Positions 51,266 to 60,832 of a stretch of DNA of 64,000 nucleotides are shown one piece after another. This stretch comes from Pseudomonadota bacterium (GTDB lineage: Bacteria > Pseudomonadota > Alphaproteobacteria > Rhizobiales > Beijerinckiaceae): contig JAEWKH010000011.1 of NCBI GenBank assembly GCA_023386155.1, positions 1 through 64,000 on the forward strand, given 5' to 3'. Below the pieces are notes generated by a model that was not told the origin of the DNA, searched no databases, and worked only from the letters and a program-made list of their open reading frames with translations. A program made the position numbers and the translations under genes. The stretch's first letter is position 1. Each line of letters begins with the position of its first letter.

Positions 51266-52252
51266 ATGAATCCCGGGATCAAGACCATTCTGCTTGCCGT
51301 GCTCGCCATCGTCGGCTTCTTCGTTCCCACGCTCCTGGGGGGATCCGGCGCTGTCTATGCGGCCTGCGTGCTGATCGCGATTTTCGCGGTCATGTCCTAC
51401 GGCCTCGACATTGTGGTGTCGGACCTCGGTGAGGTCAGCCTCGCGCACACGGTCTTCTTCGCAGTCGGGGCTTATACGACGGCCTTGCTGTCGGCCAGCG
51501 CAGGCCTCGGACCCGTCCTGTCGCTTGCGGGCTCCATTCTCATGGTGCTGCTGGTTGCGGCTGTGCTCGGCTTCGTGACCCTCCAGCTGCGCGAGTTCGT
51601 CTTCTCCCTCGTGACCTATGCGGTTGCGGTGGTGGCGGCGACCATCGCACAGAACTGGAACTTCCTCGGCGGCTCCGACGGCCTGAGGGGCATTCCCGCC
51701 TTCGAGCTGCCGTGGCTGGGCTTCTCGGCCCGCAACGACCAGGGACTTTGGCCCGTCGCCTACATGCTCCTGATCGTCGCAATCTACCTCGTGTCGGCGT
51801 TCCGTCGCTCCAAGCTCGGACAGGCGGCCATGATGGTGCATCTCAACCAGCGCCTGGCGGTGACCTCCGGTGTCGATCCGCAGCGCATTCGCCTGCAGGT
51901 CTTCCTGGTCTCGGCACCGATCACGGCTTCCGCCGGTTGGCTCTATGCCTACCAGCGCGCCTATATCAGCGCCGACGTTCTGGAAACCTACTTCCTGATC
52001 CTCATGCTCACCGCCGTCGTCGTGATGGGACGCCGCCTGCTTCTCGGGCCGCTCATCGGCGTCGCCCTGATCCAGGTCCAGGAGAAGTTCTTCTCCTTCG
52101 GAGGCTATGTGGACAAGATCATCCTCGGCAGCGTCCTCATTCTCACGCTCGCTTTCCTGCCCAACGGTCTGCTCGGAATTGTCGCACCGTTGCGAGGCCT
52201 TTTTACCCGACGGGTCACGCCGGTCGGCAAACCCATTCCTGAGAGGAGCTAA
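51266..52252 (+). CDS. Branched-chain-type ABC transporter permease (LivM type)
   Basis: A 328-residue permease with about nine hydrophobic helices, LivM-like: VMSYGLDIVVSDLGEVSLAH, FSLVTYAVAVVAATIAQNWN, GGSDGLRGIP and LGQAAMMVHLNQRLAVTSGV (the ATPase-contact loop). It completes an importer with the two ATPases, LivH-type permease and two binding proteins. The acyl-CoA dehydrogenase starts three bases later. Confidence 0.92.
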   Translation: MNPGIKTILLAVLAIVGFFVPTLLGGSGAVYAACVLIAIFAVMSYGLDIVVSDLGEVSLAHTVFFAVGAYTTALLSASAGLGPVLSLAGSILMVLLVAAVLGFVTLQLREFVFSLVTYAVAVVAATIAQNWNFLGGSDGLRGIPAFELPWLGFSARNDQGLWPVAYMLLIVAIYLVSAFRRSKLGQAAMMVHLNQRLAVTSGVDPQRIRLQVFLVSAPITASAGWLYAYQRAYISADVLETYFLILMLTAVVVMGRRLLLGPLIGVALIQVQEKFFSFGGYVDKIILGSVLILTLAFLPNGLLGIVAPLRGLFTRRVTPVGKPIPERS

Positions 52253-52255
52253 ACC

Positions 52256-53455
52256 ATGACGGTCATCTGGCAACCTGCCCTGGATGCAGACGCTCAGAGC
52301 TGGCAATCCCTGGCCGCGCGGCTGTCGGACATGCATTTCGCTCAGCTGGCCGAGGAGCTCGACAGGGAGCAGCGCTATCCATGGGAGAACGTGCGCCGCC
52401 TCGTGGACAACAGGCTGGCCGGGCTCTTCATTCCAAAGGCCTATGGGGGCGAGGGCGCGAGCCTGACGGCCACCGTGGCCGTTGTCGAGCGCATCGGCTC
52501 CAGTTGCTCCTCCACCGCTGCGATCCTCTGCGCCTATCAGCTCGGTGCCTTCCCGGTCCTGCTCGCAGGCCGCGAGGACCAGAAGAAGCTCTATCTGGGC
52601 GAAATGACCAAGGGCGTCGGCACGAGTTTTGCCCTATCCGAGCGCGAGGCGGGCTCCGACGCTGCCGCCATCACGGCGACCGCCGTGCGCGAGGGCGAAG
52701 GCTGGCGCATTCGCGGCGAGAAATACTGGATCGGTAACGGCGGCGCGTCACGCTACTATGTGGTCTTCGCGAAGACGGACGCGTCCGCCGGCGGCCGGGG
52801 TATCTCGGCCTTCATGGTCGATAAGGAACAGGAGGGCGCCGTCATTGACGAGCTCTCCGACAAGATGGGCATTCGCGGCACGCAGACCTCGAATCTGAAG
52901 CTCGATGTCGTGGTGCCGGACGAAGCAAGGATCGGGGAGGTCGATCGGGCTCTGCGGCTGGCTTTCCAGACGCTCAATGTGGGCCGCGTGATGGTAGCCG
53001 CCCAATCTCTCGGGCTGGCGCTAGCCGCCTACCGTGAGGCCTCGCGGCGCGCTGTGGAGCGCAAGGCCTTTGGGCAGGCGATCATCGACAACCAGGGTAT
53101 CGGCTTCAAGCTCGCCGACATGGCTGTGGAGATCTCCGCTGCCCGCATGATGCTCTACGAGGCCGCGAGGGCTTACGACGAGGGGCGGGACGTGGCCAAT
53201 CTCGGCGCGATGGCAAAACTTTACGCATCGGAAGTCGCTCACCGGGCGGCGGATGCGGCCGTGCAGATCTGGGGCGGCTTCGGCTACTGCAAGCCGAATG
53301 TCGCCGAGCGCCTCTACCGCGATCAGCGCATTCTGGAGATTTACGAGGGGACCTCCGAAGTCCAGCGCCTTGTGCTGGCGCGCGCCGTGCGCAAAGAGGT
53401 GGAGGACGCCGCTGCCGCAGGGCAGGGCGAGCCCCCACAAAGACGGAGCGCCTGA
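52256..53455 (+). CDS. Acyl-CoA dehydrogenase (canonical short-chain type)
   Basis: A 399-residue flavoprotein with FALSEREAGSDAAAITATAV, GEKYWIGNGGASRYYVVFAK, RKAFGQAIIDNQGIGFKLAD, IWGGFGYCKPNVAERLYRDQ and the catalytic Glu in EIYEGTSEVQRLVLAR. Unlike the dehydrogenase of the minus operon it has the usual C-terminal Glu, and Gly in NVGRVMV. Two dehydrogenases with different active-site layouts suggest two distinct oxidation steps. It overlaps the TetR gene by one base (TGATG). Confidence 0.93.
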   Translation: MTVIWQPALDADAQSWQSLAARLSDMHFAQLAEELDREQRYPWENVRRLVDNRLAGLFIPKAYGGEGASLTATVAVVERIGSSCSSTAAILCAYQLGAFPVLLAGREDQKKLYLGEMTKGVGTSFALSEREAGSDAAAITATAVREGEGWRIRGEKYWIGNGGASRYYVVFAKTDASAGGRGISAFMVDKEQEGAVIDELSDKMGIRGTQTSNLKLDVVVPDEARIGEVDRALRLAFQTLNVGRVMVAAQSLGLALAAYREASRRAVERKAFGQAIIDNQGIGFKLADMAVEISAARMMLYEAARAYDEGRDVANLGAMAKLYASEVAHRAADAAVQIWGGFGYCKPNVAERLYRDQRILEIYEGTSEVQRLVLARAVRKEVEDAAAAGQGEPPQRRSA

Positions 53456-54102
53456 TGGACACCGGGAGTTCAGCCCTGACATCCCTGACTGGAAACGAAG
53501 CACAGGACGAGATTGTCCGCGCGGCGGCCGAGGTCTTCATGGAGTTCGGCTTCGCGGCCACCTCCATCGATGCCGTAGCTGAGCGGCTAGGGGCCACCAA
53601 GGGACGAATCTACCATTACTACCGGAGCAAGGCGGAGCTGTACTTCGACGTGCAGATCGCCGCCATGGAGAGATTGACGCGCGAGATCGAGCCGATCGCC
53701 AAGGGAGCCGGAAACGCTGCTGAACGCCTGGAAGCCATGGCGCTCCGGCACACGACAATACTCATGGAAGATCTGCCCATGCAAAAGGTGGCCGTGCGGG
53801 GCCTTGAGCGGGAACTGCTGGGTTCGGTCGCCGCGCGGCACGCCAAGACCCTGCGCTCGATCATCCGTCTGCGTGACAATTACGAGCAGATCTTCGCCGA
53901 GGTGATCGACGACGGAATCCGCGCGGGTCTCTTCATGGACATCCCGCCGCGCCTTGCGACGAAACCATTCTTCGGAGCCCTGAACTGGCTCACCGTGTGG
54001 TACGCGCCGCGCCGTCTTCAGACGGCGGAGGACATCGCCGAGATCGCCCGCACCCTGACCGGATGCGCCATGCGCGGAATACTCAGAGGAGCCCAGCCGT
54101 GA
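53455..54102 (+). CDS. TetR-family transcriptional regulator
   Basis: A 215-residue regulator with the N-terminal helix-turn-helix (about residues 17-63: EIVRAAAEVFMEFGFAATSI, AERLGATKGRIYHYYRSKAE) and an all-helical ligand domain. It resembles TetR proteins that sense acyl-CoA or CoA-thioester intermediates (FadR/KstR-like). It lies inside the operon it presumably controls and is the likely ligand of the two operators at 47531 and 47642. It overlaps the ligase gene by four bases (GTGA). Confidence 0.9.
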   Translation: MDTGSSALTSLTGNEAQDEIVRAAAEVFMEFGFAATSIDAVAERLGATKGRIYHYYRSKAELYFDVQIAAMERLTREIEPIAKGAGNAAERLEAMALRHTTILMEDLPMQKVAVRGLERELLGSVAARHAKTLRSIIRLRDNYEQIFAEVIDDGIRAGLFMDIPPRLATKPFFGALNWLTVWYAPRRLQTAEDIAEIARTLTGCAMRGILRGAQP

Positions 54103-55433
54103 ATGCTCAAGTGACCCGTCCGTATTCCTCCGACATCTGGGATCCTGTCGAGACTTGGTCGAGGGAGCAGATCGAGGGGTTCCAGCTCGGTGCGCTGAAG
54201 AAGCAGCTCGCCCGCGTGGAGGCGAAAAGCGCCTATTACAAGAAGGTTTTCAAGGACGCGGGCTTCTCGGCAGCCGATTTCAGGACCTTCGAGGATCTGC
54301 GTCGTCTGCCGATCACTCGCAAGGCTGACTACGTAGCCGGGCTTCAGGAGGATCCGCCTTTCGGAACCATGCGCGCGGTCGACCTGAACGAGGCCGTTCG
54401 CGTGCATTTCTCGTCCGGGACGACGGGGCGTCCGTCGCCGGTGCTGTGGTCCAGGCGTGACATCGAGCGATGGGCCGACCTTTATGCCCGCTATCTCTAC
54501 GCCCAGGGGCTGCGCGCCGGCGACGTGTTCCAGTGCATGTTCAACTATTCCTGGTTCGTCGGCGGCTTGGGCGCGACGCTCGCCGCGCAGCATATCGGGG
54601 CGCTCGTGATCCCCGGTGGCTCGGTGGACACCAAGCGGCAGATCGAGACCATCAAGGAATACGGCACCAAATGCGTCATCGGCACGCCGTCCTTCATGGC
54701 TCACGTGGCGGAGGCCGCCGATGAGATGGGCTTCGATCTCGCAGCCTCCACGGTCAAGATGGTTTGCGTCGGCGGCGAGCCCGGCGCGAGCATTCCCGGA
54801 ACCCGCGAGCGGTTGGAGCGCATGTGGGGCGCGAAGATGTTCGATTGCTATGGCGCCCTGGAGTGCCAACCCATCGGCTGGGACACAGCCCTGCAGCTGG
54901 GGCCGCAGATCGCCGAGGATTTCATTTATGTGGAAATTCTCGATCCGGACACCCTGGAGCCCGTTGAGGATGGCCAGCGCGGCGTTCTAGTGCTCACTCA
55001 TCTCGACAAGGAGGCGTGCCCTCTCGTGCGCTGGTGGACCGGCGATGTGGTCGTCCGCGACCGCACGCCGACGCCAGACGGGCGTACCCATGCGACGCTG
55101 AAGGGCGGCGTCCTGGGCCGCGCGGACGACATGCTGATCGTGCGCGGCGTCAATCTCTTTCCGAGCGCCGTCGAGGACATCGTGCGCGCCTTCCCGGGAA
55201 CGACCAATGAATATGTCCTCGTCATCGACGATTCCGTGAAGGACCCGAAGACCGGCTTCCTGACCGGGGTGAAGCTGCGCGTCGAGCGCATGGACGACGC
55301 TCCCGAGGACCTCGGCGAGAAGCTCTCCTACCGGCTGCGCGAGCGCCTGCAGGTTCGGTTCCTTGTCGAGGTGCTGCCGGCGGGATCCCTGCCTCGCACG
55401 GTTCACAAAGCCAAGCGCGTGATCACGGAGTAG
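54099..55433 (+). CDS. Phenylacetate-CoA ligase-like acyl-CoA synthetase
   Basis: AMP-forming ligase of the PaaK type that would activate a carboxylic acid to its CoA thioester. The 444-residue protein has HFSSGTTGRPSPVLWSRRDI (P-loop-like), YGALECQPIGWDTA, WWTGDVVVRDR, GRADDMLIVRGVNLFPSAVE and a C-terminal HKAKRVI stretch with the adenylation Lys. It starts with GTG overlapping the TetR stop. The substrate need not be phenylacetate: no paa ring-hydroxylation genes are present. Confidence 0.9.
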   Translation: MNAQVTRPYSSDIWDPVETWSREQIEGFQLGALKKQLARVEAKSAYYKKVFKDAGFSAADFRTFEDLRRLPITRKADYVAGLQEDPPFGTMRAVDLNEAVRVHFSSGTTGRPSPVLWSRRDIERWADLYARYLYAQGLRAGDVFQCMFNYSWFVGGLGATLAAQHIGALVIPGGSVDTKRQIETIKEYGTKCVIGTPSFMAHVAEAADEMGFDLAASTVKMVCVGGEPGASIPGTRERLERMWGAKMFDCYGALECQPIGWDTALQLGPQIAEDFIYVEILDPDTLEPVEDGQRGVLVLTHLDKEACPLVRWWTGDVVVRDRTPTPDGRTHATLKGGVLGRADDMLIVRGVNLFPSAVEDIVRAFPGTTNEYVLVIDDSVKDPKTGFLTGVKLRVERMDDAPEDLGEKLSYRLRERLQVRFLVEVLPAGSLPRTVHKAKRVITE

Positions 55434-55438
55434 GCATC

Positions 55439-56521
55439 ATGGCAGCGCCGCGCACGCTTGAGGGTAAACGCGTCATCGAGTTGTCCCAGTTCATCGCCGG
55501 GCCGACAGCGGCGCAGCTCCTGGCGGATTTCGGCGCCCAGGTGATCAAGATCGAGGCTCCGTCGGGCGACGGCTCCCGCGGGCTTCCGGGAACCGCGTTC
55601 GGCAGCGTCTATACCCGCAGCTTCAACACGTCGAAGGAAAGCCTCGTCATCGACACGCGCCAGGAAGGGGACCGCGCCAGGTTGTTCGATCTCCTGAGCA
55701 ATGCGGATGCGCTCGTCTGCAACCTCGCGCCGGGGGCCCTGAGGCGGCTTGACCTGGATGCGGTTTCCATTCGCCGTCGGTTTCCCCATCTGATCGCCAC
55801 GCTCGTGTCCGGCTACGGCCAGCAGGACGACCGCACTTGCATGGACACGATCGCGCAATGCGAGAGCGGCTTTGCATGGCTCAACGGGGCGGAGGATGGC
55901 AGTCCGCGCATTTCCACGAGCTGGCCCGCCGACTTTTTCTCCGGTCTCTACGCGGCCCTCTCCACGGCCATGGCCCTGGCAGAGACGAACCGCACGGAGG
56001 GCTGCATCATCGACATCTCCATGATGGAGATCGCAGCCGCCATGCTGCTCGGGCCGGCAGCCCTTTTGGTTTGCGAGGGAGGAACGCCAGCACCCGGCAC
56101 CGGCAATCGGGACCGGGCCTCGGCTCCTTCGGGCATCTATCCGTGCCTGGACGGCCACGTCTACATCTACGGTGGCCTCGACCCATATTGGGCCAAGCTG
56201 AAAAGCGTCGTCGGCGGAAGCGATGCACCCTCGGGCGAACGTCTCGCCCGGGCGGAGGAGTTCGACCGGCAGGTCAGCGCCTGGACCTCGCGACACATCC
56301 GTGAGGACGTGCTCTCCGTCATGAACGAGTGCGCCATTCCGGCGGGCTCCGTGCGCGATCCTGTGAGTGCCGTGGAAATGATCCGCAAACTGCGTGACGG
56401 TGCCGTGAGCCGCAGGCTCGCGTCCGGAGAACACGTTCCGGCCTTTCCAGCCCTGTTCGATGGCGAGCGGCTCCACCGTTCGCCGGCCCCATCCATCGGC
56501 GGATCCCGACGCGCCGACTGA
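55439..56521 (+). CDS. CaiB/BaiF family CoA-transferase (copy 1)
   Basis: Type III CoA-transferase, moving CoA between carboxylic acids. The 360-residue protein has GKRVIELSQFIAGPTAAQLL, ADFGAQVIKIEAPSGDGSR, ATLVSGYGQQ and STSWPADFFSGLYAALSTAM with the Asp expected to be the catalytic acyl carrier. The C-terminal third is shorter than in copy 2 at 57361, with only weak similarity between them, so the two probably use different acids. It starts five bases after the ligase. Confidence 0.88.
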   Translation: MAAPRTLEGKRVIELSQFIAGPTAAQLLADFGAQVIKIEAPSGDGSRGLPGTAFGSVYTRSFNTSKESLVIDTRQEGDRARLFDLLSNADALVCNLAPGALRRLDLDAVSIRRRFPHLIATLVSGYGQQDDRTCMDTIAQCESGFAWLNGAEDGSPRISTSWPADFFSGLYAALSTAMALAETNRTEGCIIDISMMEIAAAMLLGPAALLVCEGGTPAPGTGNRDRASAPSGIYPCLDGHVYIYGGLDPYWAKLKSVVGGSDAPSGERLARAEEFDRQVSAWTSRHIREDVLSVMNECAIPAGSVRDPVSAVEMIRKLRDGAVSRRLASGEHVPAFPALFDGERLHRSPAPSIGGSRRAD

Positions 56522-56535
56522 CACGGAGCAAGACC

Positions 56536-57351
56536 ATGTCCTCATCCTTCAACGATCCTTACAACGCCTCCGTGCTCCGCGACGGGCTTTTCGCAAACCG
56601 TTCCGCCTTCGTATCCGGCGCGGGCTCCGGTATTGGCCGCGCTATCGTTCTCCGCCTCGTGCAGCTCGGCATGCAGGTCTTCGGCACGGGCCGCCGCGCT
56701 GAGATGCTGGAGGAGACGGCCGGTCTCGCTGAAGGCATGGCGGGGCAATTCACCTACAAGCCCTGCAATGTTCGCGAGACGGAAGCCATCGAGGCGCTTG
56801 TCCGTGAGGTTGGCGAGAGCAGGGGCATCGACCTTCTGGTGAACAATGCGGGCGGCCAGTTCTTCGCACCCGCCACGGAGATCAGCCGCAGGGGATGGGA
56901 CGCGGTGATCGACCTGAACCTGAATGCGGTCTTCACCGTCACGAAGGCGGCCTATCCGTATCTCAGGGCCAGCCGAGGCAGCGTGGCAAGCATCTCCCTC
57001 TCGGGCGTCGACCGCGGATCCAAGGGACTCGCCCATTCAATTGCAGCGCGCGCCGGCGTTCTCGGCATGACGCGATCGCTCGCACTGGAATGGGCGAAGG
57101 ACGGAATCAGGCTCAATTGCATCGCGCCCGGAACGGTCGTCACGGAAGGGCTAGCCGGAGAGGCGGCCCGTCCGATGCTCGAGCGGCTGGTGGAGGCGAC
57201 GCCGATGGGCATCCCAACCTCGGTGGAGGAGGTGGCTGAACTCGTCGCCTACCTCGCAAGCCCCGCCGGGCGCTTGATGACTGGCCAGCTCATCCAGATC
57301 GACGGTGCCGCCCATCTCGGGCCGGGCCTTCACATGATCGCTGCTGAATAG
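56536..57351 (+). CDS. 2,4-Dienoyl-CoA reductase-like SDR with altered active site
   Basis: A 271-residue SDR. VSGAGSGIGRAIVLRLVQLG and NNAGGQFFAPATEISRRGWD match the 2,4-dienoyl-CoA reductase/peroxisomal trans-2-enoyl reductase branch. At the usual Tyr-x3-Lys site it reads GLAHSIAARAGVLGMTRSLA, so Tyr is Ser and Lys is Arg. DECR2-type enzymes also lack the Tyr there but keep the Lys. Either a changed mechanism or a CoA-binding protein without SDR chemistry is possible. It lies between the two CoA-transferases. Confidence 0.85.
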   Translation: MSSSFNDPYNASVLRDGLFANRSAFVSGAGSGIGRAIVLRLVQLGMQVFGTGRRAEMLEETAGLAEGMAGQFTYKPCNVRETEAIEALVREVGESRGIDLLVNNAGGQFFAPATEISRRGWDAVIDLNLNAVFTVTKAAYPYLRASRGSVASISLSGVDRGSKGLAHSIAARAGVLGMTRSLALEWAKDGIRLNCIAPGTVVTEGLAGEAARPMLERLVEATPMGIPTSVEEVAELVAYLASPAGRLMTGQLIQIDGAAHLGPGLHMIAAE

Positions 57352-57360
57352 GATCTACCA

Positions 57361-58545
57361 ATGCTGGCTCTGGAGGGAGTGAAGGTTCTCGACCTGTCGC
57401 GGGTGCTTGCGGGTCCATGGTGCACCCAGACGCTCGCCGACCTCGGTGCTGAGGTATGGAAGATCGAGGAACCGATCAAGGGGGATGACACGCGAAGCTG
57501 GATGCCGCCAGAGATCAACGGCGAGTCCACCTACTTTCTCTGCTGCAACCGCTCGAAGGAGTCGGTGGCCATCGATATCAAGGACCCAGCCGGGCAGGCC
57601 GTCGTGCGGCGCCTTGCCGAAAAGGCGGACGTGCTGGTGGAGAATTTCCGCAAAGGGGCTCTGGAGCGCTTCGGGCTCGGCTATGAGCAACTGTCGGCTG
57701 TCAATCCGCGTCTCGTCTATTGCTCCATCTCGGGTTATGGCCGCACCGGCTCGCGTGCCGAGGAGGCCGGTTACGACTTTGCCATTCAGGCCGAAAGCGG
57801 CCTCATGGCGATTACAGGGGAACCGGACGGCATGCCGATGAAGCATGGCATTGCGATGACCGATATCGTGACGGGCATGAACGCCACGCAGGCAATCCTG
57901 GCCGCCCTGCTCGCGCGCGAGAAAACCGCGCGCGGGCAGCACATCGACGTGTCCCTGTTCGATTCCGCGGTCGCTCTTCTGGCTAATGTCGGATCGGGAC
58001 ACCTGGCGACGGGATCCGAGCCCAGACGTTTCGGCAACGCGCATGCGACGGTGGTGCCTTACCAATTGTTCGACAGCGCCGACGGAGTGCTGGCACTTGC
58101 GGTTGGCAATGATCTTCAGTTCAAGAATCTGTGCATTCAGGTTCTGGAGCGTCCCGATCTCTGGGCTGATGAGCGATATCAGAAGAATCGCGATCGCGTA
58201 ATGAACCGGCGAACGCTGATCCCGGCTCTTGCGGAGGTTTTCCGCACGCGCGGCACGACTGAGTGGATCAGGCTGCTCAAGCTCGCTGGGGTCCCTGCGG
58301 GTCAGGTCAGGAAGGTTTCCGAAGTCTTCTCCAGTCCCGAAGTGGCGGATCGCGGTCTCGTGGTTGAGGTGCCGGATGAGCGGCACGGCACCCTGCGCCT
58401 GATGGCTTCACCCCTGCGGCTCTCGGGAACGCCCGTGCGACCGCCGGTAGCTCCTCCGCGGCTTGGGGAGCATACCAGCGCCATACTCAAACACGAGCTT
58501 GGGATGAGCGAAGAGGAAATCGGACGGATCAGAGGCCCGTCCTGA
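57361..58545 (+). CDS. CaiB/BaiF family CoA-transferase (copy 2)
   Basis: Type III CoA-transferase of 394 residues. VLDLSRVLAGPWCTQTLADL, GAEVWKIEEPIKGDDTRSW, LVYCSISGYGRTG, GIAMTDIVTGMNATQAILAA with the catalytic Asp, and ARGQHIDVSLFDSAVALLAN are the standard family motifs. It could recycle CoA from a product onto the incoming acid. It follows the SDR by nine bases. Confidence 0.93.
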   Translation: MLALEGVKVLDLSRVLAGPWCTQTLADLGAEVWKIEEPIKGDDTRSWMPPEINGESTYFLCCNRSKESVAIDIKDPAGQAVVRRLAEKADVLVENFRKGALERFGLGYEQLSAVNPRLVYCSISGYGRTGSRAEEAGYDFAIQAESGLMAITGEPDGMPMKHGIAMTDIVTGMNATQAILAALLAREKTARGQHIDVSLFDSAVALLANVGSGHLATGSEPRRFGNAHATVVPYQLFDSADGVLALAVGNDLQFKNLCIQVLERPDLWADERYQKNRDRVMNRRTLIPALAEVFRTRGTTEWIRLLKLAGVPAGQVRKVSEVFSSPEVADRGLVVEVPDERHGTLRLMASPLRLSGTPVRPPVAPPRLGEHTSAILKHELGMSEEEIGRIRGPS

Positions 58546-58584
58546 GAATCCGAAGGATCCGGGAAATCGCGCTTGGAAGGATGA

Positions 58585-59040
58585 ATGAACGGCATGCCTC
58601 CCACAGTATCAGAGCCTGCGCCTCCCAGCGTCTTCGATCCAGCGCGCGAGGGCTGGACCCTCCGGAATGACGAGCCGGGCTTCATGGTGCTGATCGGCCC
58701 TTTGTGGCAGCACGGCGAGGGGCAGGAGCTCGCCTTTGGCTTCCTCGTTGAGGAGAAGCACCTCAACAGGCGGGGCGTGGTGCACGGCGGCATGCTGATG
58801 ACGGTTGCCGACCAGGCGCTCGGCCTGACAGCCAGAGAACTCACAGGCGGACTGCCGCAGGCAACGATCCAACTCGATACGCATTTTATTGCTCCGGCCG
58901 TCGCGGGGGAATTCATCACCGTCAAGGCTGAGGTCGTCCGGCGCACCCGCTCCATCCTGTTCCTGCAGGGAGCGCTGCAGGTTGGAGAGCGCGTTGTCGC
59001 CTCCTCGCAAGGGATATGGAAGGTGCTCTCGAAAGACTGA
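58585..59040 (+). CDS. PaaI-type hot-dog thioesterase
   Basis: A 151-residue hot-dog thioesterase. LNRRGVVHGGMLMTVADQAL is the PaaI signature with the catalytic-region HGG and Asp, followed by TIQLDTHFIAPAVAGEFITV. It would release CoA from stalled acyl-CoA intermediates. It lies 39 bp after the CoA-transferase and 34 bp before the second binding protein. Confidence 0.9.
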   Translation: MNGMPPTVSEPAPPSVFDPAREGWTLRNDEPGFMVLIGPLWQHGEGQELAFGFLVEEKHLNRRGVVHGGMLMTVADQALGLTARELTGGLPQATIQLDTHFIAPAVAGEFITVKAEVVRRTRSILFLQGALQVGERVVASSQGIWKVLSKD

Positions 59041-59074
59041 ATAGACCCAACGAACGGGTTCCAGGGAGGAAGCG

Positions 59075-60229
59075 ATGAAAACTGTTCTGAAAGCACTTGC
59101 GCTCGTTGCGCTAGGCGCGTTGTCCGGGGGGAGCGCGCATGCACAGCAGGCCCCAGTCAAGGTGGGCATGATCCTGCCGCTGAGCGGCGGCGCAGGCCCT
59201 CAGGGTCAACATGTGACCCAGGCCATTCAGGCCATGGCGGAGATCATCAACGAATCCGGCGGCGTCATGGGCCGCAAGGTCGCGATCCTGAGCCGGGACG
59301 ACGAATCCACGCCCGCAATCGGTGTTTCCCGAGCGAATGAGCTGCTCACGGAAGGTGTCTCGGTGATCATCGAAGGCTGGAACAGCCCGGTGGCGCTTGC
59401 CATGCAGCCTGTCATCAGCCGAGCCGGCGTTCTGGATATCACCGCCTTCGCCAGTGCCGACACCATTCTTTCCGGCGAAGGAAATCCTCTTGCTATTCGG
59501 CTTAATGCGTCGAACTCCCAAGGGGGAGCGGCTGTTGCCGAGGTCATCGCCAACAAGATCAAGGCGAAGCGTGTCGCGTTTCTGACACAGAACGACGCGT
59601 ATGGGACCGGAACCCAGGCTGCCATCGAAGCCGAACTGAAGCGGCTTGGGCATGTGTATGAAAAGGTGGCGGAGGAAAAGTTCCCCTTCAACCAAGCCGA
59701 TTTCCGGGTGGCCCTGACCAATGTCAAAGCGGCCAATCCCGATGTGACGGTTGCCATCAACGCCAATGAGGGCCTCGGAATGCCTGCCCTCATCCGTCAG
59801 GCGCGTCAGATCCGGTTGCCGGGTCAGTTCCTGGCAGGATTGGGCACGGTTGCGCCGAGCGTGATCTCCGTGGCAGGCGATGCCGCCAACGGCATCATGG
59901 GAACGGATATCTACTTCCCTGACGTGGAACCCTTCTTATCGAACGAAGTGAACAGGAAGTTCGTGGCGAGGGTGAAAGAGAAGTTCGATTACACTCCCGA
60001 TAAGTTCATGGCGGTGGGTGCCTTTGCGTTGCAAATCTGGGCCATGGCCGCAAATGAGCTGAATACCCTCGATAAGGAACCTCTCGCCAAACGCATCCGC
60101 GGCGGAAGCTTCAAGAACACGATCTTTGGCGACGCTGCATTCGAGCCCAACGGACAACTTAAATCCCGAATCCACACCTTCTCCGTCCAGGAGCAGAAGA
60201 TCGTCGTGGACCTGGGACACGGCGATTGA
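59075..60229 (+). CDS. Branched-chain-type ABC transporter substrate-binding protein (copy 2)
   Basis: A 384-residue paralogue of the protein at 47710. The mature N-terminus VKVGMILPLSGGAGPQGQHV, GGVMGRKVAILSRDDESTPA, AFLTQNDAYGTGTQAAIEAE and AEEKFPFNQADFRVALTNV are almost the same in both. Differences sit mainly in the signal peptide and scattered surface positions. It has its own GGGAGGAAG ribosome site. As the last gene of the operon it offers a second specificity for the single transporter, or a dosage copy. Confidence 0.93.
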   Translation: MKTVLKALALVALGALSGGSAHAQQAPVKVGMILPLSGGAGPQGQHVTQAIQAMAEIINESGGVMGRKVAILSRDDESTPAIGVSRANELLTEGVSVIIEGWNSPVALAMQPVISRAGVLDITAFASADTILSGEGNPLAIRLNASNSQGGAAVAEVIANKIKAKRVAFLTQNDAYGTGTQAAIEAELKRLGHVYEKVAEEKFPFNQADFRVALTNVKAANPDVTVAINANEGLGMPALIRQARQIRLPGQFLAGLGTVAPSVISVAGDAANGIMGTDIYFPDVEPFLSNEVNRKFVARVKEKFDYTPDKFMAVGAFALQIWAMAANELNTLDKEPLAKRIRGGSFKNTIFGDAAFEPNGQLKSRIHTFSVQEQKIVVDLGHGD

Positions 60230-60832
60230 TCGAATGCGCTCCGGGTGGTCCCGGATTTTGCGCGGTATGGGGACAGGGCAGGATGTGAAGAGCCGGTTGG
60301 GGGCCCAGTTCTCCCTCACGTTTTGCCAGATGCTCTCCACCGGTTGAACTCGAGTGTCTTGGGGAGCCACGGAACAAGTGTAATGCTGACCGGCATCGGC
60401 GGATTGCGTGAGGCATGGAGCCTACGCGATCCTGCCGCGCCGAACTCAACCTCTGCCTGTCCTCGCAGCAGTTCAGGCTTGCCTCCGGGCCCGCTTGCCA
60501 GATCAAAACAGAAACGAGCAGCGTGCTGGAGAGGGGTGCTCTGGGATAACAGAGTCTTGTTCATGCGATGATTTTTGCGATGCACCGCAAACGCGTGCAG
60601 CGCGTCATTGCTTCAATGATTCTAAGGGAGTCCCAATACTATGGCAGCAAAAATATCTCGTACGATGGGCCTGCTGACGCAGCCAATATTGAGTCATCAA
60701 AAGCTCGTTACGGGTTTCAAGAAGTGTTTTCTTTCTATTCACGAATGATTGACTGGTCTTCATGTCGTCCTAAGATTCATACTCCGGCAGGGACGTGACG
60801 GTGCGCCAAAAACACAAGTCGGGAGGAGCGAG
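60230..60832. other. 603-bp intergenic region without a recognised gene
   Basis: The open frames here do not resemble proteins: Cys- and Ser-rich shadows, no ribosome sites. Base composition from about 60560 to 60780 is less GC-rich than elsewhere. The promoter of iorA-iorB should lie here; I could not assign boxes. It separates the catabolic operon from the molybdenum hydroxylase operon. Confidence 0.55.

Noticed and set aside
60408..60798. Small open frames in the gap before iorA
   Set aside because: No ribosome sites, odd Cys/Ser/Arg composition, overlapping each other in different frames.
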